Numbered from the stretch's first letter, positions 42,938-55,346 are shown. The stretch is 64,000 nt of DNA from Puccinellia tenuiflora (GCA_012064385.1 QRDG01001855.1:248001-312000); one strand, 5' to 3'. Notes: generated from the letters alone by a model not told the origin. Made by a program: numbers and translations.

Positions 42938-45900
42938 TCAATAGGTGATTGTGGAGGACATTGGTGACTTGGCTATTTTTGAAGAATTAAGGGATCTTCA
43001 TGGGTTTATTTCTCAAGCCAAGTCAATTGGATTATCACATATCTATCTCATATCCAATGCTTCCTCCTTGCGGTAACTTGTATTTAATTCATATATTCAT
43101 TGAAAGTTGCTTGCTCCCTTGCATGTGTTAGTTTTGTTCCTAGCATGTGCTTGTATGTGATATGCTACTTCCTACTTGTCTTGTTACTCAAGGTTATGTA
43201 AGATAGTTGTGTATCATGTATGTGTAACTTTGTGTTGAGCTTTATTGAATCTTGTGTGGATTTCATTTGGCTCTTTGAGATATTAATGGACTATCCCATT
43301 TTGGGGGAGTGATGTGCTTTGTGCACATCACAAACCTAAAAATGTGTATACATGAAGCACACCACCTAGTATTGATATTTCAATATTATCTAGCTACTAT
43401 GTGGTATGTCATATTCATGAGAAATTCAAATTCTATAATGTCCATTAATTTCTCTAGTTGGTTTTATTTGCCTCTTGTTTAAAAATAAAATGAATTATCA
43501 CATTATGGGGGAGTAATAAGCTATGTGCATATTACAATACTATAAAAATGTGAACATTTGAGGTTTGCCACCTAGAGTTGATATGGTAAATTATCTTTTT
43601 CTTATGTGGCATGTTTGCTCAAACAAGTTCCAATTTTCTTTTTGGTTATTCTTTGGCTCTTGTTTGTGTGAGTTTGCTTGGTGTGGTTTTTCTCTAATAT
43701 GCATTCCCATATATTATGTGAGAAACCATTTGTTTCCTTTTATTCTAACCATGGCTTTGCCGGTTGGTTCGAATAATTGAAACTACCAACAAACCTCTTT
43801 TATAAAAAAATGGTGTTTTAATTCCTATCTTTTGCCATTTGCTAGTTTGTGGTGAAGTTGGTCTTGTACATCATTCCTTTATACCACCGAGAAATATCTC
43901 TATATACTCCTTGTCCATGACAAGTGTTTCTAGTAATTGTGGTGGATTTTGTAGATCATCTTCACATTGGCTCTTGCTTTAATTTGCTCTATCTATTGCC
44001 TTCCTTGCCTTTTGAATGGATCCTATTCTTCAATTGGTAGTGTTTAGTGTTGTAAATAAAATATGGAGAGTAATGATCCCTTGTGCATGCATTTTGTATT
44101 CAAATGCAAATATCAAAGATAATGCATGAATATTGGGGGAGCATTCCTTTTTATTTAGAACACTAACCTATCTATCAATTTTTGATCCTTCAATTGGCAT
44201 TTGATTCTTTATCTTATGTTTGGTACCTTCAATTGGTACTAATTGGAATTTAATATCTCCACCATAGATATTTGTTCCAATTGATATTTATTGTGGGAGT
44301 CTTGATACCTTTTTGCCTTATTTCACTTTACTTGATTTCGGTCAAGTATCATCCTCTTCTTGGTATCTTTTCTCCTAGTTGATTTTTTTGTTTTAATTGG
44401 TATCTTATTTTCAATTGGTGTCTTATCGATCATTTGTTGTGTTGATTTGATTCCTTTTGATATCACACTTCATGTGTTGATGTGTTTTGGAATCAATCAT
44501 TTGTTGATTTGATTTTTCCTCAATCATGTGTTGATTTGGAGTTTGATATAATTTGGACAACCTTTAGTGTCACACCCTTGTGTGCTCACTTCTTGGTTTA
44601 CTTGGTGTTTTTGTCCAAATTGTATCTCGTTTGGATCTTGAAAGGCTTTGTATGTATATCCTTTAACATTTATATTATATGGCATGCTAGTCCTTTTAGT
44701 TCCAATATATAGGGGATACTCCACCGAATCCTAAATCGGCTAAGATGTGCATGAAATTCAATTTCGTATCTATATGCACATATTTATGTGGAGTGTTTCC
44801 TATATATTGTAGTTGATCTAACTACTATGGGACCCAATGAGTTTGGGAACCATTTTGTACTCTAATTGTGTTTTAGGTACAATGGAGATGCATTGGATGC
44901 TTGCCTCATTCATAAGGAAGGTGTTCTCACCGTGTGAGTGTCGGAGTCAAGCTTTGATGATAAACCCACTCTCATCATCTTCATCACCAATGTCTTCTCG
45001 GTAACAAGTATCTATCCCATGCATACCTTTTAGTATCCAACCTTGTGTAGGTTGCCTCTTGGCATGAAAGCTTTTATATGCAATTGTTGTGGTTTTGGCC
45101 TATTTCCTTCACTTAATATATCTTTGTGATATGTGTGATGAATTTGCAAAAACCTTTTCTTCAATTGATATTATTTGTTTGTGATACTTGTTGCCTAGAT
45201 CAAAGCATCTTCACTATCTCTTGTTCCCTTAGTGATATGTGTGATGCATTTGATATATTTGAAGTTCATTTATATACAATGAGATAAATTTGAGCTATGT
45301 GCTATGCTTTTAAGCAACAATCTCATTTGTATATTTATGACTTCCTTTTGGATACCTTGTTATCTTTTTTCCGAACCATTTCGTATGTATATGTTTCTTT
45401 GCGGATGTATATCTTCAATGGTTTGTCTAATAAGAAACCTATACATATGAGAGAGGTCATCTTTTAGTTGGTATCCTATTTCCTCGAGCCACCTTGTTTT
45501 TCATCTATAATTCTTTGGCGGCTCCAAATTTGTCTCATGAGTGCTTGTCTTATTGTTTATTGGTATCTTTGCACACTCATGTATTTCTTGAAGATCTTTG
45601 ACTTCATGCCTACCATGGTGAGCATGTTGATTTTTATTTGACTAAATGCTCTCACTAGCTTTTGGCATTTTCAATTGGTTTTAGTTTCCAATTGGTATCC
45701 CTAAGCGTGTGAACATATTTCTTTAAAAGATCTTTTTGTCTCGGTTGGGCCTATCTTATGATGAATTTTTGAAAATTGGTATCTTCTTATGGCTCAACCA
45801 CATCTTTGGTGCAAGTGCTATGATTTGCTTTTGCATTATGCACTCTTGCACTTGTTGAGTGTTCTCGATGATTTTGGGGGTAGTGAGGATGCCATATTTG

Positions 45901-46320
45901 TGCACTCCTAAATAGTGCATGAACATTGGGGAGGTTCTCCATTTTCATTTAGAACTCTCACTTTGGATCTTCTCGATTGCTTTTCTCCTTTGTGGAGATG
46001 TGTAAAATGATTTCATCTTTTTGCAATCTTTTGATCCTCAATATAATTTGATTTCCTCTATTTTTCCGTTAAAAGGGATTGTCATCACCTTTATGGAGGA
46101 ACTCATATTATATTGGCTCTCTAATTTTTCTTCCCATTTCGGCAATCGATGCCAATGGGGGAGAAGTTTAGAGGGTTTAAGGGAATTTGGGTTTTATGCT
46201 TTTGTTGCATTTGCCTTTAATGTGCTTTGCATTCTTGCTTGTTTGTCATGCAAGGATGCTTTATTCATTATATAAACCCTCTTAAAAGGGATTGTCATCA
46301 ATTACCAAAATGGGGGAGAT
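42938..46320 (+). other. Non-coding 3' region of element E with PBS-like and PPT-like repeats
   Basis: T-rich, no gene. It contains about ten copies of AATTGGTATC-like words (near 44030, 44190, 44227, 44395, 44410, 45170, 45467, 45558, 45671, 45690, 45776), resembling the LTR-PBS junction TTCAATTGGTATC. It also holds several GGGGGAG stretches (43304, 43506, 44132, 46156) and a pair of related 100-bp segments (about 43304-43400 and 43506-43600, each with CACATCAC/CATATTAC and CCACCTAG). It ends in the true PPT. Confidence 0.65.
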
Positions 46321-48706
46321 TGAAAGTGCATGGTTGCCCCCATGCATGTTTTTGGTAATTAATGACAATCTCTATGGACTAATATTTGCATTGAGCTATA
46401 TTTATAGGTTGTCCATTTGTTTGCTTGTTCTCCATTTGTTGGAGTCAAGGTTAAGGGAAGAAGAAAAGTGTGTGTTGATCAAGGCTTTGTGCGAGTTGAT
46501 CATCACTCAAGGCCAAGTGAAGATATGCCGAAGAGTGCGTCTCCCATCTTGGTGTATGGGGGAGCGTCATGTGAATCTTCACCGAAGCGCAATCGAGGAA
46601 GGTGGTGCATCTTGAGGAGATGAAGATCGTCTTCATCGACCTCAAGTGGATTAATGCGCAAGGCAAAGGTATGATCTTGCTAGGGTTTCTATTTTACCGG
46701 TCTCATGATGTTTAGTGAGAGACCGGGTTATAGGATAGATAACCGTACTATCAAGAGGGGCTCTCGACCGAATATCATGATCATATCGTCGTAGAGAGCA
46801 CAAACCTTTGCATCCATGCTATCATCTTTATTGGTTCTTATTTGTCTCTTATCGTGGTGTGGTCTTGGTGCTTGTCGTGCTTGTCATGACAAGGCCAAGG
46901 TCACCGAAAACGATATTCTTAGGCGTCTTCTTTTGCGGCTTCGGTATTGGAGATTTTGCCGGTTCATCCGTGCGGAAGATTTACCTCTTCCATTTCTTTG
47001 CAAAATCTCCATTGCTTGTTTGCCATTTTCAAAGGTTGCTTTTATTGTCCTCTTTCCAACAAAATTGGTTTTACTTCATTCGGACGTCAATTGCAAAAGT
47101 TTCGGATTTTCCGGTTTGCGAAAATGAGTTTTTAACTTTCCCCATTTGGTTTTATAATATTTTCTTGGACTATGATGTTTCTCTTCATAATCTTGTTGTG
47201 CTCGTTATGACGATTCCAACGAGTCCAAGATTATCGAAAACGGAGTTCGTGGGTGAAAGTTATTGCATTTCCGATTTGCAAATGGGAGCTTTTACCTTTC
47301 CCCATTTAATTTTATAATATTTTCTTGGACTATGATGTTTCTCTGCATATTCTTGTAGTCCTTGTTGTGACGATTCCAACGAGTCCAAGAATATCGAAAA
47401 CGGAGTTCGTATGTGAAAGTTATTGCGTTTTCGGTTCGGTCGATTTTTCAAAACAGAAAATCAAAAGAGAGAAAAAAAAAGGGCGAAGCAGCCGGCCAGG
47501 CCGGGCATATGGCCGGCCCATGACCGGGGCCTCTCAGTTTCCTGGCCGGCCATCATGGCCGGGCCAGGCCAGCCATGGCCGGCCCACCCGGATTTCCCTT
47601 TGTGGCCTTCCCGGCCATTCCCCGGCCAGGCCGGCCCGATGGCCGGCCTTTCACGTTTTTGCCTCCAACGGGCAGATTTCTGCCCTCCCTTTTAAGTGGT
47701 CTTCTTCCCCATTTTGTCAAGAACTTTTGGCCACCATTTGAGCTCTTCTTTCCTCCATTTTTGCCATCTCTCTTGAGCTTTAGATCTCTCAATCCCTCCA
47801 ATACTTCTTGCTTCTTTTTGAGGGAAAAGAGAGAGGAGGTTTAGATTCACATTTCCACCGATCAATTTCTCCTCTAAGTGAGGGGAACTCTTTGGATCTA
47901 AATCTTGGAGTTCTTGGTGTTTCTCCATTGTTCTTCCTCCTAAATCCCTCCATAGCATTAGTTGCTTTGGTTGGATTTTGGGGAGAAGAATTTGACCACT
48001 TGGTGTGTTCTTGCCTTTTGCATTAGTTGCATCGGGTTGTGCTCTCCACGGTGATTCGTGGGATTGACATTGAGAAGCTTGTTACTCTTGGGTGCATTGT
48101 GTTCCCAAGAGCTTTGTGCCTCTTGGGTGCATTGTGTACCCTAGACGGTGGTGGTGCCGTGAAGACTTCGACTTGTGAAGCTTCGGCAAGATTTGGGAGC
48201 CCCCAATTGAGTTGTGGGTGTGTGCCCCAAAAGTTGTAAGGGCTCCGGAATCCGCCCCGAAGGATTCCGATAGTGGAAGGTGAACCAAACCTTTGGGTGC
48301 GGTTCATCGGAGAATAGGGTGAGGCCTTTGTGGCATCTTGAGTAGGCCTTTTGTGGCGAGCTCACACCCCTCCAACGAGACGTACTCCCTTAACAAGGAG
48401 GAACTCGGGAATAAATCTTCGTCTCCGCGTGCCTCGGTTATTTCTATACCCGAGCTTTACTTATGCACTTTACTTTGTGATAGCCTTCGTGCTTGATGTT
48501 TATATTTAGCTATCACCTTGTTGCTTGCCTTGTTTAGCATAAGTTGTTGGTGCACTTAGGTAAACCTAGAATATTAGGTTGTTGGCTTGTTAATTTAAAC
48601 ACATAGTTTTATTCCGCAATTATCAAGCCCCTAATAGAAAAAGTTTTAATCGCCTATTCACCCCCCCCCCCCTCTAGGCGACATCCGGGCATAGCTTGTT
48701 CTTTCA
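46321..48706 (+). repeat. 3' LTR of element E
   Basis: 2,386 bp, nearly identical to 38215-40602. It is followed directly by F gag sequence, without a PBS. Confidence 0.95.
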
Positions 48707-50248
48707 ATCTTCACTTGCTTTGAAGGCTAAGGTTGTGGTACAAGACAATGATGATGAGACTCAAGAAGATGTGTCACATTGGGATCCCAAAGAGCTTGAA
48801 GACACTCTCAAGGATTACTCGGCTCTCACCTCCAAAGTCTTTTGGAAGAGCCCGTCCAAGGCAAGGGATTTTGTCAACAAGACCGTTGGAAGGAAGGAGG
48901 GTGGACAAAGGGTTCGTTCTTGCTACAATTGTCAAGACAAATATCACTTTGTGGCCGATTGTCCGTTTGAGAATAGAGAACACCATGGAGGGAAGCTTGT
49001 TCGAAAGGACAAGTCTAAGGACGCCCATAGAAAACCTTTCTTCAAGAAGAATGCTATCAACAAGAAGCCTCCAAGGATTGTGTTGCTTGCTCAAGAAGAG
49101 TACTCATCCGGAGAAGAAGAACCACAAAAATGAAGTAGCCGCCATTTCTATTGCTTCTTCATCATCTCCTTCCCTATTTGAATCCCCCAATGAGAATGTC
49201 TCCAACTCCTCCGCAAGATGCTTCATGGCCAAGACTACCGAGGTATCACCTCCCTCATCTCCTAAGGCTATAAGTTCTATGGATGATGCTACTAGTTTTA
49301 AAATCAAAGAGGAGATTGTTGCTTTCGATCATTTTATCACTAACATGCAAGGTGAAACAAAGAAGCACGTTGAGGCTCTTATGAGTCAATATGGTGAAGC
49401 TCAAGAAATGCTTGAGATCAAGGGTAAGATCGAAAGATAGGATGCATGCTATGGAAATTGCATCTTTAAAAGACAATCTAGAAGAAGAACATGAGCTTAG
49501 AGTTTCTTTAGAGCAACAACTTGAATCTATAGAAGAATCTAATGATGTTATTGTTGCTAAAATCATTAAAGAACGGGACCATGCAATTGCTAAATACAAA
49601 GCATGTAAGAAAGAAAAGGTCGAGCTTGGTGTTGGTCATTCTAGACTAACCGAGGAGCTAGAGAAGCTCTCCAAGGCCTACAAAGCTTTGGAGAGTGAGC
49701 ACTCTACCCTCACCAAGTCGTATGAATAACTTCAAGCTCAACCGCCTAAAAATGATATGCCTAGTTCCTCCACTCCTATTACTTGTGATCATGCAAATAT
49801 CATTGAGGAAAATGCTAGGTTGAAGATCAATCTTGCAAAGGCCATCTCCCTAGGTAAGAAACCGTTTGTCACCTCACAAAAAGGGAGAGTTGGTCTTGGC
49901 TACGTTGAGGAAGAAAAGGAGAAAGAGAGCTTCATGAAGGATGCTAGAGCTCCTCAAATTAAGAAGGCGAACGTTACTAGTACTCCTCAAGCAAAGAGGA
50001 TCTCTCAAGCAAAGAAGAAGGTCAACATTGCTAGTGGTGGTGCCACAAGAGGCAAAACCATGAGTGATGACTTTGCGGGAAAAACTAACCCTCACTACAT
50101 TATATTTGTTGATTATTATGGGGATGTCTATACTAAGTTTGTTGGTCCTAGAAATGTACCCATTGCTCGTTCTATTTGGGTTCCTAAGACCCTTGTTGCT
50201 AACAAAAGAGGACCCATTGAAAAATGGGGACCTAAATCCAAGCAATGA
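48707..50248 (+). pseudogene. Element F gag, 3' part, with frameshifts
   Basis: Three reading frames in succession: 48707-49133 (WDPKELEDTLKDYSALTSKV and zinc knuckle CYNCQDKYHFVADC), about 49134-49440 (SSARCFMAKTTEVSPPSS, then a TAG), and 49441-50248 (coiled coil LEEEHELRVSLEQQLESIEE with TAA at 49727-49729, end IARSIWVPKTLVANKRGP). The order knuckle, then FMA, then coiled coil, then IWVPK is that of SIRE/Maximus gag. The N-terminal third is missing. Confidence 0.85.
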
Positions 50249-52055
50249 TTTCTTGTAGGACTATGCTTCCGGTGGGTCAAAATGGGTGCTTGATAGTGGA
50301 TGCACAAAACATATGACCGGAAGCAAGGAGTTGATGACGGAGTTGAGATCAAATCTAAATCATGCAACCGTCACTTATGGAGATCGTTCAAAATCCGAGG
50401 TATTGGGCTTTGGCAAGGTGGTAGTCGCTAAGGATATCACCTTAGCGAATGTCATGCTTGTCAAAGACCTTGGTTTTAATTTACTTTCCGTTCATGCACT
50501 TAATAAGATGGGTTATGCCGTCTTCTTTGATATTGATGTTGTGGTAATCTTGTGGAGCAAGACTCTAAAGGTCGCTTTCATTGGGTATGTCGAGGATGAT
50601 TTGTTTGTGGTTGACTTTTCGAGGGAAACCACTTCAAATTCGATGTGCCTATTCGGAAAGGCCGACAAGGGTTGGTTGTGGCATCGCCGCCTAGCCCATG
50701 TCAATATGAGAACTTTGCAAAGTCTTCACAAGGGAGGCCACATTCTCGGACTAAAAGAAGATGTCTCTTTTGCCAAAGATCGTGTTTGTAGGGCTTGTGT
50801 TGAAGGAAAGATGCATGATTCTCCCCATCCGTCCAAGACTATTATTTCTTCCAAGAGGATCTTGGAGCTCCTCCATGTGGATCTTTTTGGTGCCGTTCCC
50901 GAAGCTAGTCTTGGTGGGAAGAAGTATTGCTTGGTGATAGTTGATGATTATTCAAGATTCACTTGGGTTTATTTCTTCAAGTCGAAGAGTGAAACCCAAC
51001 AAACCTTCATCGACTTCTCCGTTGAAATGCAACGTCAACACAATGTCCCCATATTGGCAATTAGAAGTGATAATGGCTCCGAGTTCAAGAATTACACCCT
51101 CAATGAGTTTCTTAGTGAAGAGGGCATTCGTCATCAATATTCCGCAACTTATACCCCTCAACAAAATGGTGTAGCCGAGAGGAAGAACCGGACTCTTATG
51201 GATATAGCAAGGTCCATGTTAGCGGAGTTTAAGACTCCGTTGACTTTTTGGGCGGAGGCTATTTCCACGGCATGTCACTCCTCCAACCGGCTCTACTTCC
51301 GCAAAGGGTTGAACATGACTCCTTATGAGATCCTCACCGGCAACAAACCTAACATCTCCTACTTCCGTGTCTTCGGTTGTAAGTGTTTTTATTTGATCAA
51401 AGGTTGTCGCTTATCTAAATTCGAATCTAAATCTCTAGAGGGTATATTTGTTGGTTACGGTGCCGAATCCCACACTTATAGAATCTATGATAAAGCCACA
51501 CGGCGCATCATAGAATCTTGTAGTGTGGTGTTCGAGGAAAATAATGGCTCCCAAGTGGCGCAATTTCATGTTTTCGATGTAGATGATGAAATTCCTCAAG
51601 AAGCCATAAGAAGAATGGGTGTGGGATTTTTCCGCCCCATTGAGGAACCCCTTGTGGTGGATCGCTAAGGACAATGCTCTACTCAAGTGGAGCCTTCATC
51701 TTCATCAGAATTACAAGCAATTGCTACTGGAGTCTCTGCTGCACCTAATCAAAATCCAGCTCAAGACCCTCTCCAACAACCTCTTCTGCCTTCTGTCGCC
51801 AGGCCGGAGACTCCGGCCATCTTGACCGGAGAATCCGGTGGGCCGGATATTCTGGTGTCCCAGGCCGGAGACTCCGGTCTACATACTGCAGAAGAAAGTT
51901 CAGCCCAGAACCTTGGTCCGTCCACCTCTTCCAATAATGCTGATATGTTTTCTGGGGATCAAGAACAGCTTAACGGTCAAGGCGGGGAATCGAATGATCA
52001 AGATGATCAAGTGATACCTCCAAGATGCAATGAGGATATCGAAGCCCGCCGTTGA
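50244..52055 (+). pseudogene. Element F protease, integrase and INT-RT linker
   Basis: The frame opens near 50244. Protease active site WVLDSGCTKHMTG (50281-50320). Pre-integrase zinc region WLWHRRLAHVNM...CRACVEGK. Integrase core: LHVDLFG, DDYSRFTWVYF, IRSDNGSEF, NGVAERKNRT, so all three acidic residues are present. YRIYDKATRRIIES belongs to the C-terminal part. TAA at 51666-51668 interrupts the start of the linker to RT. The linker holds two GGCCGGAGACTCCGG palindromes (near 51803 and 51862), the same kind of word that fills the F LTR, and ends at TGA 52053-52055. The frame continues into RT. Confidence 0.9.
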
Positions 52056-53090
52056 GCTAGAGTTGAAAGAACCATGGCACGTCATGAACATTTCCTCGAG
52101 AAAGTGATTGGTGATGTGAGAGGCAAAGTGTCCACCCGAAGGCAATTGGCGAACTTTAGTGACCATCAAGCTCACATTGCCATGTTTGAACCGAAGAAAG
52201 TGGCCGAAGCTCTTGAAGATCCGGATTGGTTGCTAGCTATGCATGAAGAACTCAACAATTTCGAGCGCAACAAGGTTTGGAAGCTAGTTGAGAAGCCTAA
52301 AGAGTGCCGCAACGTTATTGGCACTAAGTGGATTTTAAAGAACAAGCAAGATGAGCATGGCATGGTTGTGAGGAACAAGGCTAGATTGGTGGCTCAAGGG
52401 TACTCTCAAGTTGAAGGCATTGATTTTGGAGAGACCTATGCTCCCGTGGCTCGCCTTGAGTCCATCCGTATCCTTCTTGCTTATGCATCTCGTTATAACT
52501 TTAAATTGCAACAAATGGATGTTAAAAGTGCCTTTCTCAATGGTCCCTTAAAGGAGTTGGTGTTCGTTAAGCAACCCCCGGGGTTCGAGGATCCCAACTT
52601 CCCTAACCATGTCTACAAGCTTGATAAGGCGCTCTATGGACTTTAACAAGCACCACGTGCGTGGTATGAGCACCTTAGAGAGTTATTGTTAGACCGTGGG
52701 TTTGAAGTTGGGCAAATTGATCCCACTCTTTTTACTAAGAGGGTTAAAGGGGAGCTTTTCGTATGCCAATTATATGTTGATGATATTATATTTGGCTCGT
52801 GTAACAAAGCTTTTAATGATGAATTTTCAAAGCTTATGACCGATAGGTTTGAGATGTCTATGATGGGCGAGTTGAAGTTCTTCCTTGGATTTGAGATCAA
52901 GCAATTGAGAGGAGGGACTTTCATTAGCCAAGCAAAGTACATTCAAGACATGCTCATGCGGTTTAATATGGCCGATGCTAAGGAGAAGAAGACACCTATG
53001 GATACCAAATTCCATCTACAACTTAACCCAAAGGGTATAGATGTGGATCAAAAGCTTTACCGCTCCATGATAGGTTCTTTGCTACCGTTC
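52056..53090 (+). pseudogene. Element F reverse transcriptase, C-terminus lost
   Basis: Same frame as INT. Copia RT motifs: W-ILKNKQDEHGMVVRNKAR, LVAQGYSQVEGIDFGETYAP, QMDVKSAFLNG, and the YVDD site at 52773-52784 (QLYVDDIIFGS). TAA at 52644-52646 lies in the YGL-QAPRAWYEHL motif. Similarity ends after KLYRSMIGSLL near 53083, where RT normally passes into RNase H; from there the extra ORF begins in another frame. Confidence 0.9.
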
Positions 53091-54223
53091 AGTTTGGAGA
53101 AGATGAAGATGTAAAGTTGACTTGGATGACCGGGCCGATGAAGTTTGAGTCCTCTATGACTCGGTTCGGTGAATTACATGGTTATGTGTTCCGCAAGGGT
53201 GAAGCCTCCCAAGGAAGAATCATGCATATGGAAGGAGTTCAATATGACAAAAACAAGTTGACACCGCTCTACCTCAACAAGGCCTCAGTTGGCTCCAACA
53301 AGGATCTTCTTCCCACATTCAATATCCTCCTTCGCATGTTTAGAAGCAATATTGCACCCCAAGCCGGAAATGTGGATGCAATTCGTGGAGGGCTTGTCAA
53401 CCTCCTTATTCACTCTCATGCGGTGCTTCAAGCCGGAGTTAATTGTCAAGGGTTTGAGATTGATGTGATGGACTTCATAAAATGTGAGTTGCATTGGGCG
53501 GTGCATGAGATGAAAAATCCTATCTATGGACCTTATGTGATGATGCTCATTCTTGATCAAGTGCCAACTCTCAACCGTGAGCTCTCCACTGTTCACAAGG
53601 CCGGCTCCCTCCAAATTCTCAAGCATGACAAGCCACCCTCCTCTAGTGGTCCTTCTCGTGTCCCATTTGCATCAAGTGAAGAAGAGGAGGAGGAAGATGT
53701 GGCACCCGTTCGTAGGAGGAGTAAGAATGCCGACCCTCCTTCATGGGTTAGCAAGGGCAAAGATGATGTGCAAAGGAAGATAAAGAAGCTTAGTTGGTTT
53801 GAAAAGATGGTGATTCGCATGAATGTGTGCCTCCACCGGGAAAATTACGAAGGTTATAAGGAGAGGAAGTTGATCATCTCCAATCAAAATAAGTTGTTCA
53901 AGGAGTTGGAGAAAAAGAGGGACAAGACTCCACCACCTCCTCCTCCTCCTCGCATTGGCAAAGCAACGGAAGAAGAGCTCGCCGAAGAAGAAGGATCCTC
54001 CGGTAGTGAAGCGGCAATTCCCTATGATGCTTGGCACGCAAAGCAATTCCCTTGGTCAGATTTTGAGTTTGAGGACGTGTCCTCCAATTTGCCTTCTTCC
54101 TCACGCAACACCGGAAAGGCTCCAATGCCTCAAAGGGAGATTGAAGAAGATGAAGATGCTAGTGGCTCGCAATATGATGAGGATGATGATGATGATGACG
54201 CCACCGACGAGGACTCCGAGTGA
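53091..54223 (+). CDS. Extra ORF of element F downstream of RT, N-terminally truncated
   Basis: The frame is open from the junction (FGEDEDVKLTWMTGPMKFE), with the first ATG at 53126, to TGA at 54223. N-terminal 150 residues look globular (LLPTFNILLRMFRSNIAPQ, GFEIDVMDFIKCELHWAV, YGPYVMMLILDQVP) and recall plant-transposon ORF1-type domains of Athila-like proteins; that resemblance is weak. The rest is low-complexity: an acidic run, a basic segment (RKIKKLSWFEKMVIRMN), a proline run and a Glu/Asp-rich tail. SIRE/Maximus-type elements often have an extra ORF in this place. It is undamaged, in contrast to gag-pol. Function unknown. Confidence 0.55.
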
Positions 54224-54765
54224 TCTCTTTGGGGACCGTTAGCATCGCCTTTCTTCCTTTTTGGTGTCTCGATGCCAAAGGGGGAGAAATGGTTCTAGTA
54301 GGCTATCCGTGGGATTTGCATGGGTCGGAGCACAAGCATTTGCTTTTATCATTCCTTAAGAGCTTGTGTTTTTTTATTTCGTGTGTTAAACTTTGTGTTG
54401 AACTCTATTCTATTTGCCTCTTTTATGTGTGAGATGTGGATCTTGTGGTCGTTAAGGAGACATGATATCGTTTTTATCTATGGTTGAATTATTTGTGAGG
54501 TGAAATATGCTTTGGAATTATCTTTTATTCTCACTCACAAGGTATGGTTGCTAACTTTATCATCAACCCCTCTATAATGATTGTGTCATTGAATATATCA
54601 TGTCTTATTTTATTTGTGGCATTCTCCCCTATATGTGGGTTTCCTCTCATACGTGTAACTTGTTTAATATGCACACATTTAGGGGGAGATGCTATTTGTC
54701 ACATGATATGATCTATTTATTTTGCAAATCCTAGTGTTGTCATCTAACACCAAAAAGGGGGAGAT
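54224..54765 (+). other. Non-coding 3' region of element F with PPT
   Basis: No ORF of note. Three GGGGGAG stretches (54271, 54682, 54757); the last, AAAAAGGGGGAGAT, lies against the LTR and is the functional PPT by position. Confidence 0.6.
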
Positions 54766-54939
54766 TGAAAGAACATTTCCTAAACCCTAGTTGTTTTGTG
54801 TGTTAGTTAACAACACTAATGATTATCTAATATGATGCTAAGTGGTGCAGGTACTGACATATTTTTTACCCCTAGCATCATGCTCCAAAAAGTGAAGAAA
54901 GGGCAAAGTTTTGTTTGCTGCAGGATTTTCTTGGCCGGA

Positions 54940-55315
54940 GTTTCCGGCCTTCCAGGCCGGAGTCTCCGGCCCCTTGTTTTTTCCTGCCCTCTGGCCAAAG
55001 TGTGGTGCAGTACTGGACACCCCTCCGGAGGAACACTGGAAGGAGCCCGGAGTCTCCGGGAGGCCGGAGTATCCGGCCCCTGGTGACCGGAGTCTCCGGC
55101 CAGCCCAGCGTCCTCGACAAGTCTCCGCCCGGGGGCAGAGTATCCGGCTGCACCGGAGTCTCCGGTCCCCCTGACCGGAGTCTCCGGCCCTTCGATCAAG
55201 CGTGCAAGGTGTGGGGAGCCTCTGGTGCCAGTCCGGAGGAACCCCGGAAGGAGACCGGAGTCTCCGGCCAGCACTGGAGTCTCCGGCCCTCTTAGACCAG
55301 AGTCTCTGGCTTAAG
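54940..55315. repeat. Array of palindromic CCGGAGTCTCCGG words in LTR F
   Basis: About eleven exact or near copies (54945, 54966, 55047, 55063, 55085, 55130, 55154, 55173, 55253, 55275, 55298 approximately), spaced 15-80 bp. The word is a near-perfect inverted repeat around a central T. Neighbouring DNA between copies differs, so this is not a simple tandem repeat. Confidence 0.85.
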
Positions 55316-55346
55316 TGATCCCCAACGGCTATAATTGGCAGAGGGG

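Larger units (their letters stand above)
38215..48706 (+). mobile_element. Element E: gag-only SIRE/Maximus-type Copia retrotransposon
   Basis: Two LTRs (38215-40602 and 46321-48706) enclose a PBS, a long gag and 3.4 kb of non-coding DNA ending in a PPT (ATGGGGGAGAT). No protease, integrase, RT or RNase H is found, so it is non-autonomous. LTR differences are about 1% by eye. The five bases before it (ACATC) do not match those after it (ATCTT), and the flanks belong to different elements (D left, F gag right). It may therefore be a recombinant of two E copies rather than a simple insertion. Confidence 0.88.

Noticed and set aside
53117..54223. Envelope-like protein in element F
   Set aside because: SIRE-type elements can carry env-like ORFs here, but I see no signal peptide or transmembrane segment; the protein is charged and soluble-looking.
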